A stretch of DNA of 12,533 nt from Bacillota bacterium (GTDB lineage: Bacteria > Bacillota > Clostridia > Christensenellales > SZUA-584), in contig JAEWBO010000036.1 in the NCBI GenBank assembly GCA_023391105.1, positions 1 through 12,533 of the forward strand. The letters are read 5' to 3'. A program made the translations under genes and the position numbers. The notes beneath the pieces were generated by a model. That model did no database searches, was not told the DNA's origin, and saw only the letters and a program-made list of their open reading frames with translations. This document shows, one piece after another, positions 6,090 through 12,533 of this stretch. The stretch's first letter is position 1. Every line of letters starts with the position of its first letter.

Positions 6090-7067
6090 ATGAAAATTTT
6101 AGGCGGACAGTTCTTTACCAGCGCATATCAGACACGGCTGATGGAAAACAAAAAGAGCTTGAATATACAAACGGCGGGACAAAAAATTTCGCAGCAAAAT
6201 GTCAGCCTTGCAGTGGACGCGATTAAAAAAGAATTTGGTTACACCGGCTTTGTCGTGACAATGTCTGACGAAGCAAAGGAATTCTTGCAAAGTGACGCTG
6301 CGCGTATCAAAATGGAACAAGACACGGCGCAGCTTTTGGCAAATAGCGTGGCAAATTCCGATGAGCCTTTTTCAATAAGACCCCGAGACCAGTGGTCGGT
6401 ATTCAGCGAATATCTGTACCAAAACGGCTATTATGACAACATGTCTGACGACGAACTTCAAGATATGGAGTCAATGCTTATGCAAATCACAGACGGCCTC
6501 GATAGCTTATCTATGGCGGGGGCGGACTGGTTTTCGGGAGTCACAGAGCAGTTGGACAGCGGTGAAGCCAAGCTGGAGCTTGCATCTTCCACGGCGGCGC
6601 TTTTATATTTCAACAAACACTTTGTATCAGATGATTTGAAAGAAGGCTTTAAAGCGCTTATTGATGATTATTATGCCCATAACGCCCAGACGGTCTTTGA
6701 GTACAAGTCGATTGATGAACGGTTCAATGAAGCGTTGGCTAAGGTGTCCGAAAAGCTCGAGAGCAGGCGCGGGTATATGAAACCACCGATTTATAATGAG
6801 AATAATCTTGCTCTGCGTAAGTATCTGGGAGGTGCCTCGTATGCGGAAGAGCAGGAAACGCAGATAACCGCGCTATACACAGACTTGTTCACAAGTGTGT
6901 ACGACGCGGAAAGCTTAGAAAATGCTCTGTCCAAAGCCACAAAAGCGCTTGTGAGTGACGTAAGTGGCGGCAGCGAGGAGCAAAGCGTGACCGATTATGT
7001 GAAAAATCGCGCTGCAGATACGTTTGAGAGAATAGGTAGCTATTGGTCCGCGCTGCTAGCTGCATGA
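6090..7067 (+). CDS. Protein of unknown function, cysteine-free, mostly helical
   Basis: I do not recognise this 325-residue protein. It has no signal peptide, no transmembrane segment and no cysteine. It is acidic, with long charged stretches that look alpha-helical, for example MSDDELQDMESMLMQITDGL and the C-terminal ALYTDLFTSVYDAESLENAL. The N-terminal part has a short patch, GFVVTMSDEAKEFL, of a kind seen in many small domains of unknown function. ATG 6090 is used because AGAGGGAGA ends a few bases before it; GTG 6015 in the same frame would add 25 residues and has only a modest AGGAA upstream. The gene stands alone, between the EFR1 terminator and its own terminator, so neighbours say little about its role. 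A secreted (non-classical) or surface-appendage-related protein is possible but unsupported. Confidence 0.75.
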   Translation: MKILGGQFFTSAYQTRLMENKKSLNIQTAGQKISQQNVSLAVDAIKKEFGYTGFVVTMSDEAKEFLQSDAARIKMEQDTAQLLANSVANSDEPFSIRPRDQWSVFSEYLYQNGYYDNMSDDELQDMESMLMQITDGLDSLSMAGADWFSGVTEQLDSGEAKLELASSTAALLYFNKHFVSDDLKEGFKALIDDYYAHNAQTVFEYKSIDERFNEALAKVSEKLESRRGYMKPPIYNENNLALRKYLGGASYAEEQETQITALYTDLFTSVYDAESLENALSKATKALVSDVSGGSEEQSVTDYVKNRAADTFERIGSYWSALLAA

Positions 7068-7084
7068 TACACATATCAATTTTT

Positions 7085-7113
7085 AGCTGCTTCGAAGATG
7101 AGGCAGCTTTTTT
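7085..7113 (+). terminator. Rho-independent terminator after the 325-residue gene
   Basis: AGCTGCTTCG (7085-7094) pairs with TGAGGCAGCT (7099-7108), a 10-bp stem with two G-U pairs and an AAGA loop, followed directly by a T-tract to 7113. It begins 17 bases after the stop codon. Confidence 0.88.
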
Positions 7114-7136
7114 ATTGGGTCTTCTTTAGGCCTTCG

Positions 7137-7165
7137 TTGAAAACGCCTTTTTTGCATGCTATTAT
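7137..7165 (+). promoter_or_regulatory. Strong sigma-A promoter of sbcDC with extended -10
   Basis: TTGAAA (7137-7142), a 17-base spacer, and TATTAT (7160-7165) preceded by TGC, the extended -10 element. Transcription would start near 7172, giving a leader of about 50 bases before the sbcD ATG at 7224. The site lies just after the terminator of the preceding gene, so sbcDC is an independent unit. Confidence 0.75.
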
Positions 7166-7223
7166 GAAATAAGACAAAAGACTATAATCTTTAACAGCAT
7201 CTATTATAATTCCGGAGGGCGGC

Positions 7224-8432
7224 ATGAAAATACTGCACACATCCGATTGGCATATCGGCCATACGCTGTACACAAAGAAACGCTATGACGAGCATGAAAA
7301 GTTTCTAACCTGGCTTAAAGACACGATACTGTCGCGCGGCATTGACGCGCTTGTCGTATCGGGCGATGTGTTCGACACGGGTGCGCCGGGCGGACAGGTA
7401 CAGCGGCTCTATTATGATTTTTTAACGTCGCTGCTGGGGACATGCTGCCGTACCGTGGTCGTCGTGGCGGGCAACCACGACTCACCCGCGATGCTCGAAG
7501 CGCCAGCGGGTGTGCTTGAAAAGCTGCATATACACACAATTGGACTGCCGGGTGAGCTTGAGCGCTATGTGATACCCTTACGGGACGCGGCAGGAGAAAT
7601 ATGCGCCGTCTGCTGCGCGGTGCCTTACCTGCGCAAGAACGAGATGGTGCGGCTGGAGGACGAAGCGCAATCCACGGATGAGCGCATTGCGGCGGCGACG
7701 GCGCAGTTTTACCTTGAGGTGACGAATGCGGCGCTGGCATATCGAAAAGAACGCGGCGCAGAGCTGCCCATCATCGCGACGGGGCATCTTTTTGCGCAAG
7801 GGGCGGTGCGCTCCGAGGGCGACGGCGTGCACGAGCTGTACGTGGGCACGTTGGGTCAGGTGGGCGCTGAAATATTTCCCGAGGAAATCGACTATGTGGC
7901 GCTGGGGCATATCCACGGCGCGCAGCGGGTGGGCAAGCAGGAACGGATACGCTACTGCGGTTCGCCGCTATCCATGAGCTTTTCCGAGCTGGGGCACGAA
8001 AAATGTGTGCTGGAGGTGTCGCTGGGCGACGGCCTTAAAATCGAGGAAATATCCGTGCCGGTGTTTCAGCGGATGGCTGCGGTGCGCGGCAATCGAGAAG
8101 AAATAATTGAACAGCTGCAAAAGCTTGCCCAGGAGGATGTTTGGGTGGAGGTCACATATTCGGGCGGAGCGGCTTGCCCGCATTTGAGCGCGGACGTGGC
8201 GGAAACCGTACGCGGCGGCTGCGCCGAGGTGCTCAGCATACGCAATACTGCGGCGGCGGGAGCAATGCTTGAATCGGCGGATGAGTCCGAGACGCTGGAG
8301 TCCTTGTCTGTGCAGGATGTGTTCTTGCGCTGTATCGGCAAGGATGCATACAGTGAGGAGGATACCTCAGCGCTTGTGGAATGCTTCAATGAGATCATCC
8401 GCGAGATGGAGGAGGCCGACACATGCGCATAG
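7224..8432 (+). CDS. sbcD: Exonuclease SbcCD subunit D (Mre11-type nuclease)
   Basis: A 402-residue calcineurin-like metallophosphoesterase, the nuclease subunit of the SbcCD complex. With the SbcC ATPase it cleaves DNA hairpins and blocked double-strand ends and degrades from them in an ATP-dependent way. The metal-binding motifs are all present in order: D8-W-H10, GDVFD (D48), GNHD (N84, H85, D86), GHLF (H188) and GHIH (H229, H231), the last in the frequent form ALGHIH. The C-terminal third is the capping and SbcC-contact region. GGAGG (7214-7218) lies 5 bases before the ATG. The stop codon overlaps the start of sbcC by 10 bases, indicating coupled translation and a fixed ratio of subunits. 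Length fits the family. Confidence 0.96.
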   Translation: MKILHTSDWHIGHTLYTKKRYDEHEKFLTWLKDTILSRGIDALVVSGDVFDTGAPGGQVQRLYYDFLTSLLGTCCRTVVVVAGNHDSPAMLEAPAGVLEKLHIHTIGLPGELERYVIPLRDAAGEICAVCCAVPYLRKNEMVRLEDEAQSTDERIAAATAQFYLEVTNAALAYRKERGAELPIIATGHLFAQGAVRSEGDGVHELYVGTLGQVGAEIFPEEIDYVALGHIHGAQRVGKQERIRYCGSPLSMSFSELGHEKCVLEVSLGDGLKIEEISVPVFQRMAAVRGNREEIIEQLQKLAQEDVWVEVTYSGGAACPHLSADVAETVRGGCAEVLSIRNTAAAGAMLESADESETLESLSVQDVFLRCIGKDAYSEEDTSALVECFNEIIREMEEADTCA

Positions 8433-11353
8433 AAAAGGTGATCATCGAAAACCTCAATTCACTGCTGGGCCGGTTTGAAATCGACCTCACAGACCGCGCC
8501 TATGCGGGCGGTCTTTTCGCGATCGTCGGGCCATCGGGCGCGGGCAAAACCACGGTGCTGGATGGGATATGCCTCGCGCTGTATGGTAAAACGCCGCGTA
8601 TCGATTCAATCAGCGATTCGCATGACGAGCTCATGAACAAGGGTGCGGCATCATGCAAAGCCGAGGCGGTGTTCACGGCGGGCGGCAAACGGTACAAAAG
8701 TGTATTTGTGCATGAACGCGCGAAGGGGTCAAAGCCGTTCCGTGCCGTGAAGCGAGAACTTTTGGCGCAGGCTGGCGACGGGACTTGGTATGTGGCCGCG
8801 GCGCGCATCCGCGAGGTGGATGAACGCATTGAGGAAATATGCGGGCTTGACTACGGTCGTTTCACGCGCTCCATCATGCTGGCACAGTTTCGTTTTGCGG
8901 AGTTTTTACAGGCCAACTCCAACGAACGTGCGGCGATACTCGAACAAATAACGGATATGGATATATACCGGCGCATTTCCATCGCTGTTTATGAGAGAAC
9001 GCAGCGGCAAAAGCAGCAGCTTGCAGAAACGCGCAGCCGCATCGGTGACATCATGATACTCAGTGAAAGCGAAGAAGCCGCACGCAAGGAGGAAGTGACG
9101 CGGCTGGAAGCGGCAGCTGCCGCCCATGAAACGCTCAAAAACGAGCTTGCAGCGTGCCGTGCGATGGCACAGCAGTTGCAAAGCCTTGAGGAACAGCAGG
9201 AAAAGTACAAGAAAGCAAAAACGCCGCTAGCTGAAGAGAAGGAAAAGCGCTTGCTCGCGTTTAAACAGGCGGAGCAGGCTGAGCAGACACAAATTAAGAA
9301 GAATGACGAACTGGCCGAAACGCTAAAAATCGTGCGTGAGATCGATATTAAGGCAGCAAACAAAGCAGATGAAATAAAGCGCTTCGATCGAGAGATCGCA
9401 GACGACGACGATCGGATAAACGCAAATAAAAAAGCGGTTTTGGATATATTCAAAAAGTATGAGCCAAACGCATCGGGCGAGAGATACAGAGCGCTCTATG
9501 AGACGAATGACGTCAGCGCACAGCTGCGGGGCAAGGCCAAGGCAGAACTGGACGCTGCAGCTGCCATGGCAGAAAGCATTGAGACGCAGATCAGTCAAGC
9601 ACTCGCGCAGAAGGACGAGTCTCATTGGCGCTTCCGTATGGAAACGCTGAAAAATGCATTGCCTGTCGCTGAAGCGGCAGAAGCGCTCAAAAAAGCGCAG
9701 GAAAGCCTGACGGAGTTTAAAAAGCAGCAAGCCGTGTGGGAAGGCGAGCATAAGGCTTTCGAGCAAACGGCCAAGGACATTGAAGAAAAGTACGTGTACG
9801 CAAAGCTCAACATGCGCTTCGGCGAGGAACGCCGTAAGCTCGAGGATGGCAAGCCGTGTCCGCTTTGCGGTGCGCTGCATCATCCCTCAGCGGGGGAAGC
9901 GCTTGACGATGCTTACTTTGATAAAGCCAAACAAAACTATGATGAGATGCAGCGTAAAAAGGACGATATAAAAAACCGTATGCGTCAAATTGAGCTGCGC
10001 ATCGGTGATTTGGGTACGCTGATCGATGAGAAAACACGGTATATCGCAAAGAACGGCGCATCGCTGTCTGCGCCGGACGAACAGCAGGAAACGGACGGAA
10101 TCACCAAGGCGATCGACGAAATCGACAAGCGGCTCAGTGTTTACGCGCAACTGCTAAAGAGCAAGAGTCAAGCTGCTGAGAACGTTGCCGTGATGACGGC
10201 GTGCTTCGGCGGTATTGACAAGGATGTGGAGATGATCGACAGCCGCAAGCGAAATATTGCGGACGCTGAAAACGACAAGAAAAAGAAGCAGCAGCGAAAA
10301 GCGCAGACGCAGACGGAGCTCGACGTTTTGAACGCACAGAGACAAGCAATCTTTGGTGACATGGATGCCGATGCGCAGGAAGCAGCGGCGAAAAAAAGCT
10401 TACAGCATATTCAGGACGAAAAGGAGCAGTGCCGAAATCGGGCTGATCAGGCTGCGCGGGCACTGGAGCAAAACGACAAGGATATATCGCGCACGCAAGG
10501 CGAGATGCAGACGCTTTCGCTGAAGCTGAAAACCAGCTATGAGAAAACGGCCGCCGATGCCGTGAACGTCCAAAGCGTATCGGACGATGATGATGTCATA
10601 GCGCTTTATGGGCGCTTTATGGATGCGGCGGCGGTGTTGAGCGAGCAGCCGGACGCCGATGCACTGGGCAGCGCGGCAAATGCGCTGGGGGCACTGATAT
10701 CCGGTGAAACCGCGAGGCTGGGCAGCGTGCGGCAGGTGCTTAGGGCCAACGCAGAAAGCCGGCAGACCGTCAAAACGCTCAAAAGCCAGGAGAAGTCACA
10801 TAGGCTGGCGCTTGAAAAATGGGAGAAGCTCAACGCGCTGATAGGCTCGGCCAGCGGCAACAAGTTCAGCCGTATGGCGCAGAGCATCACATTTGACGCG
10901 CTGCTGCGCTTTTCCAACCAAAGCTTGAAGCGCATGAGCGACCGTTATATCCTCGTGCGCGACGAGAAGGGGCAGGATAAGCCGCTTGAGCTCGCGGTGA
11001 TCGATACGTATCAGGCGGGCGAAAAACGGCCCGTCAGCAACCTTTCCGGCGGAGAAAGCTTCATCGTATCCATGGCGCTGGCACTCGGACTGTCCGATAT
11101 GTCGTCGGGCGCGGCACGGATTGATTCGCTGTTTATCGACGAGGGCTTTGCATCACTCGATGAGGACTATATGGAAGCCGCGCTGCAAACCCTTTCCGCG
11201 CTCGGAAACCGGGAGGGCAAGCTGATCGGCGTCATCTCGCACGTGGAGGCGCTCAAAGCCCGCATCGATGTGCAGATCGAGGTGCAGCGGCTCTCTGGCG
11301 GATGCTCGGAGCTGACAGGGCCGGGTGTGAAACAATTTACAATTAACAATTAA
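8423..11353 (+). CDS. sbcC: Exonuclease SbcCD subunit C (Rad50-type SMC-like ATPase)
   Basis: A 976-residue ATPase with the Rad50/SMC plan. The N-terminal head carries Walker A GPSGAGKTT (residues 36-44, K42). It is followed by a long coiled-coil arm rich in E, K, Q and A, a zinc hook CPLC (C479 and C482) at the arm tip, and the returning coiled coil. The C-terminal head has the ABC signature NLSGGES (873-879), Walker B SLFIDE (D906, E907) and the D-loop SLD. Two SbcC subunits join through the hook and pair with SbcD to process DNA ends. It starts inside the end of sbcD. No frameshift or lost motif is seen. The last residues (KQFTINN) are encoded by a run of 7-bp A+T-rich repeats and do not look like conserved SbcC sequence. 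No terminator is visible directly downstream. Confidence 0.96.
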   Translation: MRIEKVIIENLNSLLGRFEIDLTDRAYAGGLFAIVGPSGAGKTTVLDGICLALYGKTPRIDSISDSHDELMNKGAASCKAEAVFTAGGKRYKSVFVHERAKGSKPFRAVKRELLAQAGDGTWYVAAARIREVDERIEEICGLDYGRFTRSIMLAQFRFAEFLQANSNERAAILEQITDMDIYRRISIAVYERTQRQKQQLAETRSRIGDIMILSESEEAARKEEVTRLEAAAAAHETLKNELAACRAMAQQLQSLEEQQEKYKKAKTPLAEEKEKRLLAFKQAEQAEQTQIKKNDELAETLKIVREIDIKAANKADEIKRFDREIADDDDRINANKKAVLDIFKKYEPNASGERYRALYETNDVSAQLRGKAKAELDAAAAMAESIETQISQALAQKDESHWRFRMETLKNALPVAEAAEALKKAQESLTEFKKQQAVWEGEHKAFEQTAKDIEEKYVYAKLNMRFGEERRKLEDGKPCPLCGALHHPSAGEALDDAYFDKAKQNYDEMQRKKDDIKNRMRQIELRIGDLGTLIDEKTRYIAKNGASLSAPDEQQETDGITKAIDEIDKRLSVYAQLLKSKSQAAENVAVMTACFGGIDKDVEMIDSRKRNIADAENDKKKKQQRKAQTQTELDVLNAQRQAIFGDMDADAQEAAAKKSLQHIQDEKEQCRNRADQAARALEQNDKDISRTQGEMQTLSLKLKTSYEKTAADAVNVQSVSDDDDVIALYGRFMDAAAVLSEQPDADALGSAANALGALISGETARLGSVRQVLRANAESRQTVKTLKSQEKSHRLALEKWEKLNALIGSASGNKFSRMAQSITFDALLRFSNQSLKRMSDRYILVRDEKGQDKPLELAVIDTYQAGEKRPVSNLSGGESFIVSMALALGLSDMSSGAARIDSLFIDEGFASLDEDYMEAALQTLSALGNREGKLIGVISHVEALKARIDVQIEVQRLSGGCSELTGPGVKQFTINN

Positions 11354-11359
11354 GAATTT
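11332..11359 (+). repeat. Four 7-bp A+T-rich repeats across the sbcC stop codon
   Basis: Four consecutive heptamers: ACAATTT (11332-11338), ACAATTA (11339-11345), ACAATTA (11346-11352) and AGAATTT (11353-11359). The sbcC stop TAA (11351-11353) lies within them. Runs of this kind are familiar to me from intergenic DNA of Firmicutes, often at the edges of small repeats or deletions; whether this copy marks such an edge is not visible here. Confidence 0.75.
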
Positions 11360-11404
11360 ATCGCTGTATTTCAGCCGACTCGTTTAAGAATACGGAACAC
11401 GGTT

Positions 11405-11424
11405 ATTGTTAGTATAAAAACAAT
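11405..11424. promoter_or_regulatory. Inverted repeat around a -10-like TATAAA, possible operator of the sugar isomerase gene
   Basis: ATTGTT (11405-11410) and AACAAT (11419-11424) are perfect inverted arms separated by AGTATAAA, in which TATAAA (11413-11418) resembles a -10 box. No good -35 lies 17 bases upstream, so if this is a promoter it may need an activator. It is 68 bases before the isomerase start, inside a 135-base gap with no other clear signal. Confidence 0.3.
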
Positions 11425-11491
11425 GAGAAAATGTGTATGGCGCTATATGAAAAGATGATATGCATGCGGGGCATGACAGAGGGAGGTTATG

Positions 11492-12175
11492 ATGAAGAGG
11501 TCAAGGATTAATGAAGCCATTAAACGCATGGAGGAAATGGCAAGCAACCACGGATTTAAGTTGCCGCCTTTTTGCAGCTTCACCCCTGAGGAATGGGCAA
11601 GCAAAGGAAAAGAGTATGACGAGATTCGTGACAATATGCTGGGATGGGATATCACGGATTACGGCCAAGGCGATTTTGAAAAAACAGGGTTTTCTTTGAT
11701 TACCCTCAGAAACGGTAATGTGAAGAACTGCAAATATAAGAAGCCCTACGCAGAAAAGCTGCTCATGCTCGAGGACGGACAGTACGCGCCCATGCATTTT
11801 CATTGGTCTAAGATGGAGGATATTATCAATCGCGGCGGAGGAAACGTGCTCATCCGACTTTATAACGCCACAGCCGACGGCGGTTTTGACGACACCAACG
11901 TGAAGGTGTGCGCGGATGGCCGTGAATATTATGTGCCGGCCGGCACGCAGATTAAGCTGACTCCGGGCGAAAGCATTACCATATACCCGTACCTTTATCA
12001 TGACTTCAGCGTGGAGGAAGGAACGGGCGCAGTGCTGCTGGGGGAAGTCTCCATGTGTAATGATGACACAAACGATAATAGGTTCTATGAAAAGATCGGC
12101 CGCTTTCCCGCCGTTGAAGAAGATGAATCCCCTTACCGCCTGCTTTGCGGCGAATATCCAAAGGCAATTGGATAA
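11492..12175 (+). CDS. D-lyxose/D-mannose family sugar isomerase (cupin, D-lyxose ketol-isomerase type)
   Basis: A 227-residue cytoplasmic cupin-fold aldose-ketose isomerase resembling D-lyxose isomerase (EC 5.3.1.15), which interconverts D-lyxose and D-xylulose and often D-mannose and D-fructose. The metal-binding set is visible: in PMHFHWSKMEDI the residues H102, H104 and E109, then H170 in YLYHDF (numbered from ATG 11492). Around these lie the typical LMLEDGQYAPMHFHWSK and LTPGESITIYP segments. The ATG at 11492 is preferred because GGAGG (11482-11486) is 5 bases from it and only 2 from the tandem ATG at 11489; the difference is one residue. It is a single gene with no sugar kinase or transporter beside it. 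The sugar operon at the left of the window is over 9 kb away, so a link between them is only a guess. Confidence 0.88.
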   Translation: MKRSRINEAIKRMEEMASNHGFKLPPFCSFTPEEWASKGKEYDEIRDNMLGWDITDYGQGDFEKTGFSLITLRNGNVKNCKYKKPYAEKLLMLEDGQYAPMHFHWSKMEDIINRGGGNVLIRLYNATADGGFDDTNVKVCADGREYYVPAGTQIKLTPGESITIYPYLYHDFSVEEGTGAVLLGEVSMCNDDTNDNRFYEKIGRFPAVEEDESPYRLLCGEYPKAIG

Positions 12176-12193
12176 CGACATTATCAAGATAAG

Positions 12194-12226
12194 CTGTATT
12201 TTTACAGGGCTATCGAGGTATTCGAT
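12194..12226 (+). other. Two short hairpins after the isomerase gene
   Basis: CTGTA/TACAG (12194-12198 with 12203-12207, loop TTTT) and ATCGA/TCGAT (12212-12216 with 12222-12226). Neither is followed by a T-tract, so no standard terminator is seen between the isomerase and the tandem promoters. They may protect the 3' end of the message or mean nothing. Confidence 0.3.
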
Positions 12227-12282
12227 GCCTTGGTTGTCATTTTCTGAGCCTCGTGCAGTCTAATAATTTGGACGTCACAATA

Positions 12283-12348
12283 TTTGTTTGCGAAAAATAT
12301 AATAATTTGTGTTTTGATGTTGACAAAGCGGCCACGCTTTGATAGTAT
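12283..12348 (+). promoter_or_regulatory. Strong promoter P1 with UP-like tract and palindromic spacer
   Basis: A perfect TTGACA (12320-12325), a 17-base spacer and TAGTAT (12343-12348). The spacer region contains the perfect inverted repeat CAAAGCG (12324-12330) / CGCTTTG (12335-12341). The 37 bases before the -35 are very A+T-rich, with AAAAATATAATAATTTG, like an UP element. TAATAATTTG is repeated at 12261-12270 and 12300-12309. Transcription would start near 12355. The combination is typical of promoters for stable RNA. Confidence 0.75.
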
Positions 12349-12435
12349 TCACTACTGTGCTCGCTAAACAGCGCAGCGCAAAACGGACGAAGACACAGGC
12401 GGCATGGCTGCCAGAAAGTACAAGTTCGAACGGTG

Positions 12436-12465
12436 TTGACAAACGCCTCTGGCGTCTGGTAACAT
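12436..12465 (+). promoter_or_regulatory. Strong promoter P2, in tandem with P1
   Basis: A perfect TTGACA (12436-12441), an 18-base spacer and TAACAT (12460-12465). The spacer holds the inverted repeat ACGCC (12443-12447) / GGCGT (12451-12455). P1 and P2 both begin GTTGACAAA and their -35 boxes are 116 bp apart. Transcription would start near 12472, right before the first of three hairpins. The pair resembles tandem rRNA operon promoters. Confidence 0.65.
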
Positions 12466-12471
12466 ACGAAA

Positions 12472-12533
12472 TCGATCCCCGAGAAGCGGGGGACAGGAAC
12501 CGATATGAGAAGGGTTCCGAGCCAGAGAATGGC
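12472..12533 (+). ncRNA. Start of a structured leader or non-coding RNA with three GAGAA-loop hairpins (cut by window end)
   Basis: Three hairpins follow one another: CCCCG/CGGGG (12477-12481 with 12487-12491), GGAACC/GGTTCC (12496-12501 with 12513-12518) and GCCA/TGGC (12521-12524 with 12530-12533). GAGAA occurs once in each loop region, at 12481-12485, 12507-12511 and 12525-12529. No open reading frame explains the pattern. It does not match a riboswitch, T-box, tRNA, RNase P RNA or tmRNA that I can recall. It could be the leader of an rRNA operon or the 5' part of another stable RNA; the window ends inside it. Confidence 0.45.

Noticed and set aside
11501..12187. 228-codon open frame antisense to the sugar isomerase
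   Set aside because: Its length mirrors the real gene on the other strand, where metal-binding residues and a ribosome binding site are clear; the antisense translation has no domain features.
12404..12439. 11-codon frame (MAARKYKFERC) whose TGA stop overlaps the P2 -35 box
   Set aside because: Considered as a leader peptide, but the purine-rich AGGCGG ends only one base before the ATG and there is no regulatory codon run, so translation is unlikely.
12417..12440. GTTCGAA, like the T-loop of a tRNA
   Set aside because: The flanking bases do not form a T-stem, and no acceptor, D or anticodon arm can be drawn around it.
1..12533. CRISPR arrays, defence islands, toxin-antitoxin pairs or prophage genes
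   Set aside because: I found no regularly spaced direct repeats, no cas, restriction, integrase or toxin-like genes; SbcCD is a housekeeping DNA repair complex.

Overview
The window looks like a chromosomal segment from a Gram-positive, moderately GC-rich anaerobe of the class Clostridia. The basis is gene content: an LL-diaminopimelate aminotransferase of the DapL type, an EFR1-type flavodoxin-ferredoxin protein, a ribose-type sugar-binding lipoprotein beside a cysteine-bearing Gfo/Idh/MocA oxidoreductase, a multi-LysM protein, and strong GGAGG-type ribosome binding sites with short spacers. All genes I accept lie on the + strand. The species cannot be named from the sequence alone.

Left part (1-2570): the end of a sugar-uptake operon. 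It holds the last 18 codons of a membrane protein (probably an ABC permease), a Gfo/Idh/MocA family sugar dehydrogenase, and a sugar-binding lipoprotein, closed by a strong intrinsic terminator. An intergenic hairpin separates the dehydrogenase and binding-protein genes. Next (about 2611-3040) comes a gene-free stretch: the decayed left end of an IS200/IS605-type element, with two hairpins and a frameshifted, truncated start of tnpA, then GC-rich sequence full of short inverted repeats.

Middle (3056-7110): a four-LysM protein without a signal peptide; dapL (lysine and cell-wall diaminopimelate synthesis) followed 24 bp later by an EFR1-type ferredoxin and a terminator; and a cysteine-free 325-residue protein of unknown function with its own terminator.

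Right-centre (7137-11353): the sbcD-sbcC operon, encoding the SbcCD (Mre11-Rad50 type) nuclease that processes DNA ends and hairpins. It is driven by a near-consensus promoter with an extended -10, and the two genes overlap by 10 bp. The sbcC stop codon lies inside a run of 7-bp A+T-rich repeats. A D-lyxose/D-mannose-type sugar isomerase follows as a single gene.

The last 350 bases hold no gene I can support but are the most unusual part. Two strong sigma-A-type promoters stand in tandem, 116 bp apart (-35 to -35). Each has a perfect inverted repeat inside the -35/-10 spacer, and the first has an A+T-rich UP-like upstream tract. Directly downstream are three consecutive hairpins, all with GAGAA in the loop. 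This looks like the promoter and leader of a highly expressed stable RNA, either an rRNA operon or an unrecognised structured RNA, cut off by the window edge.
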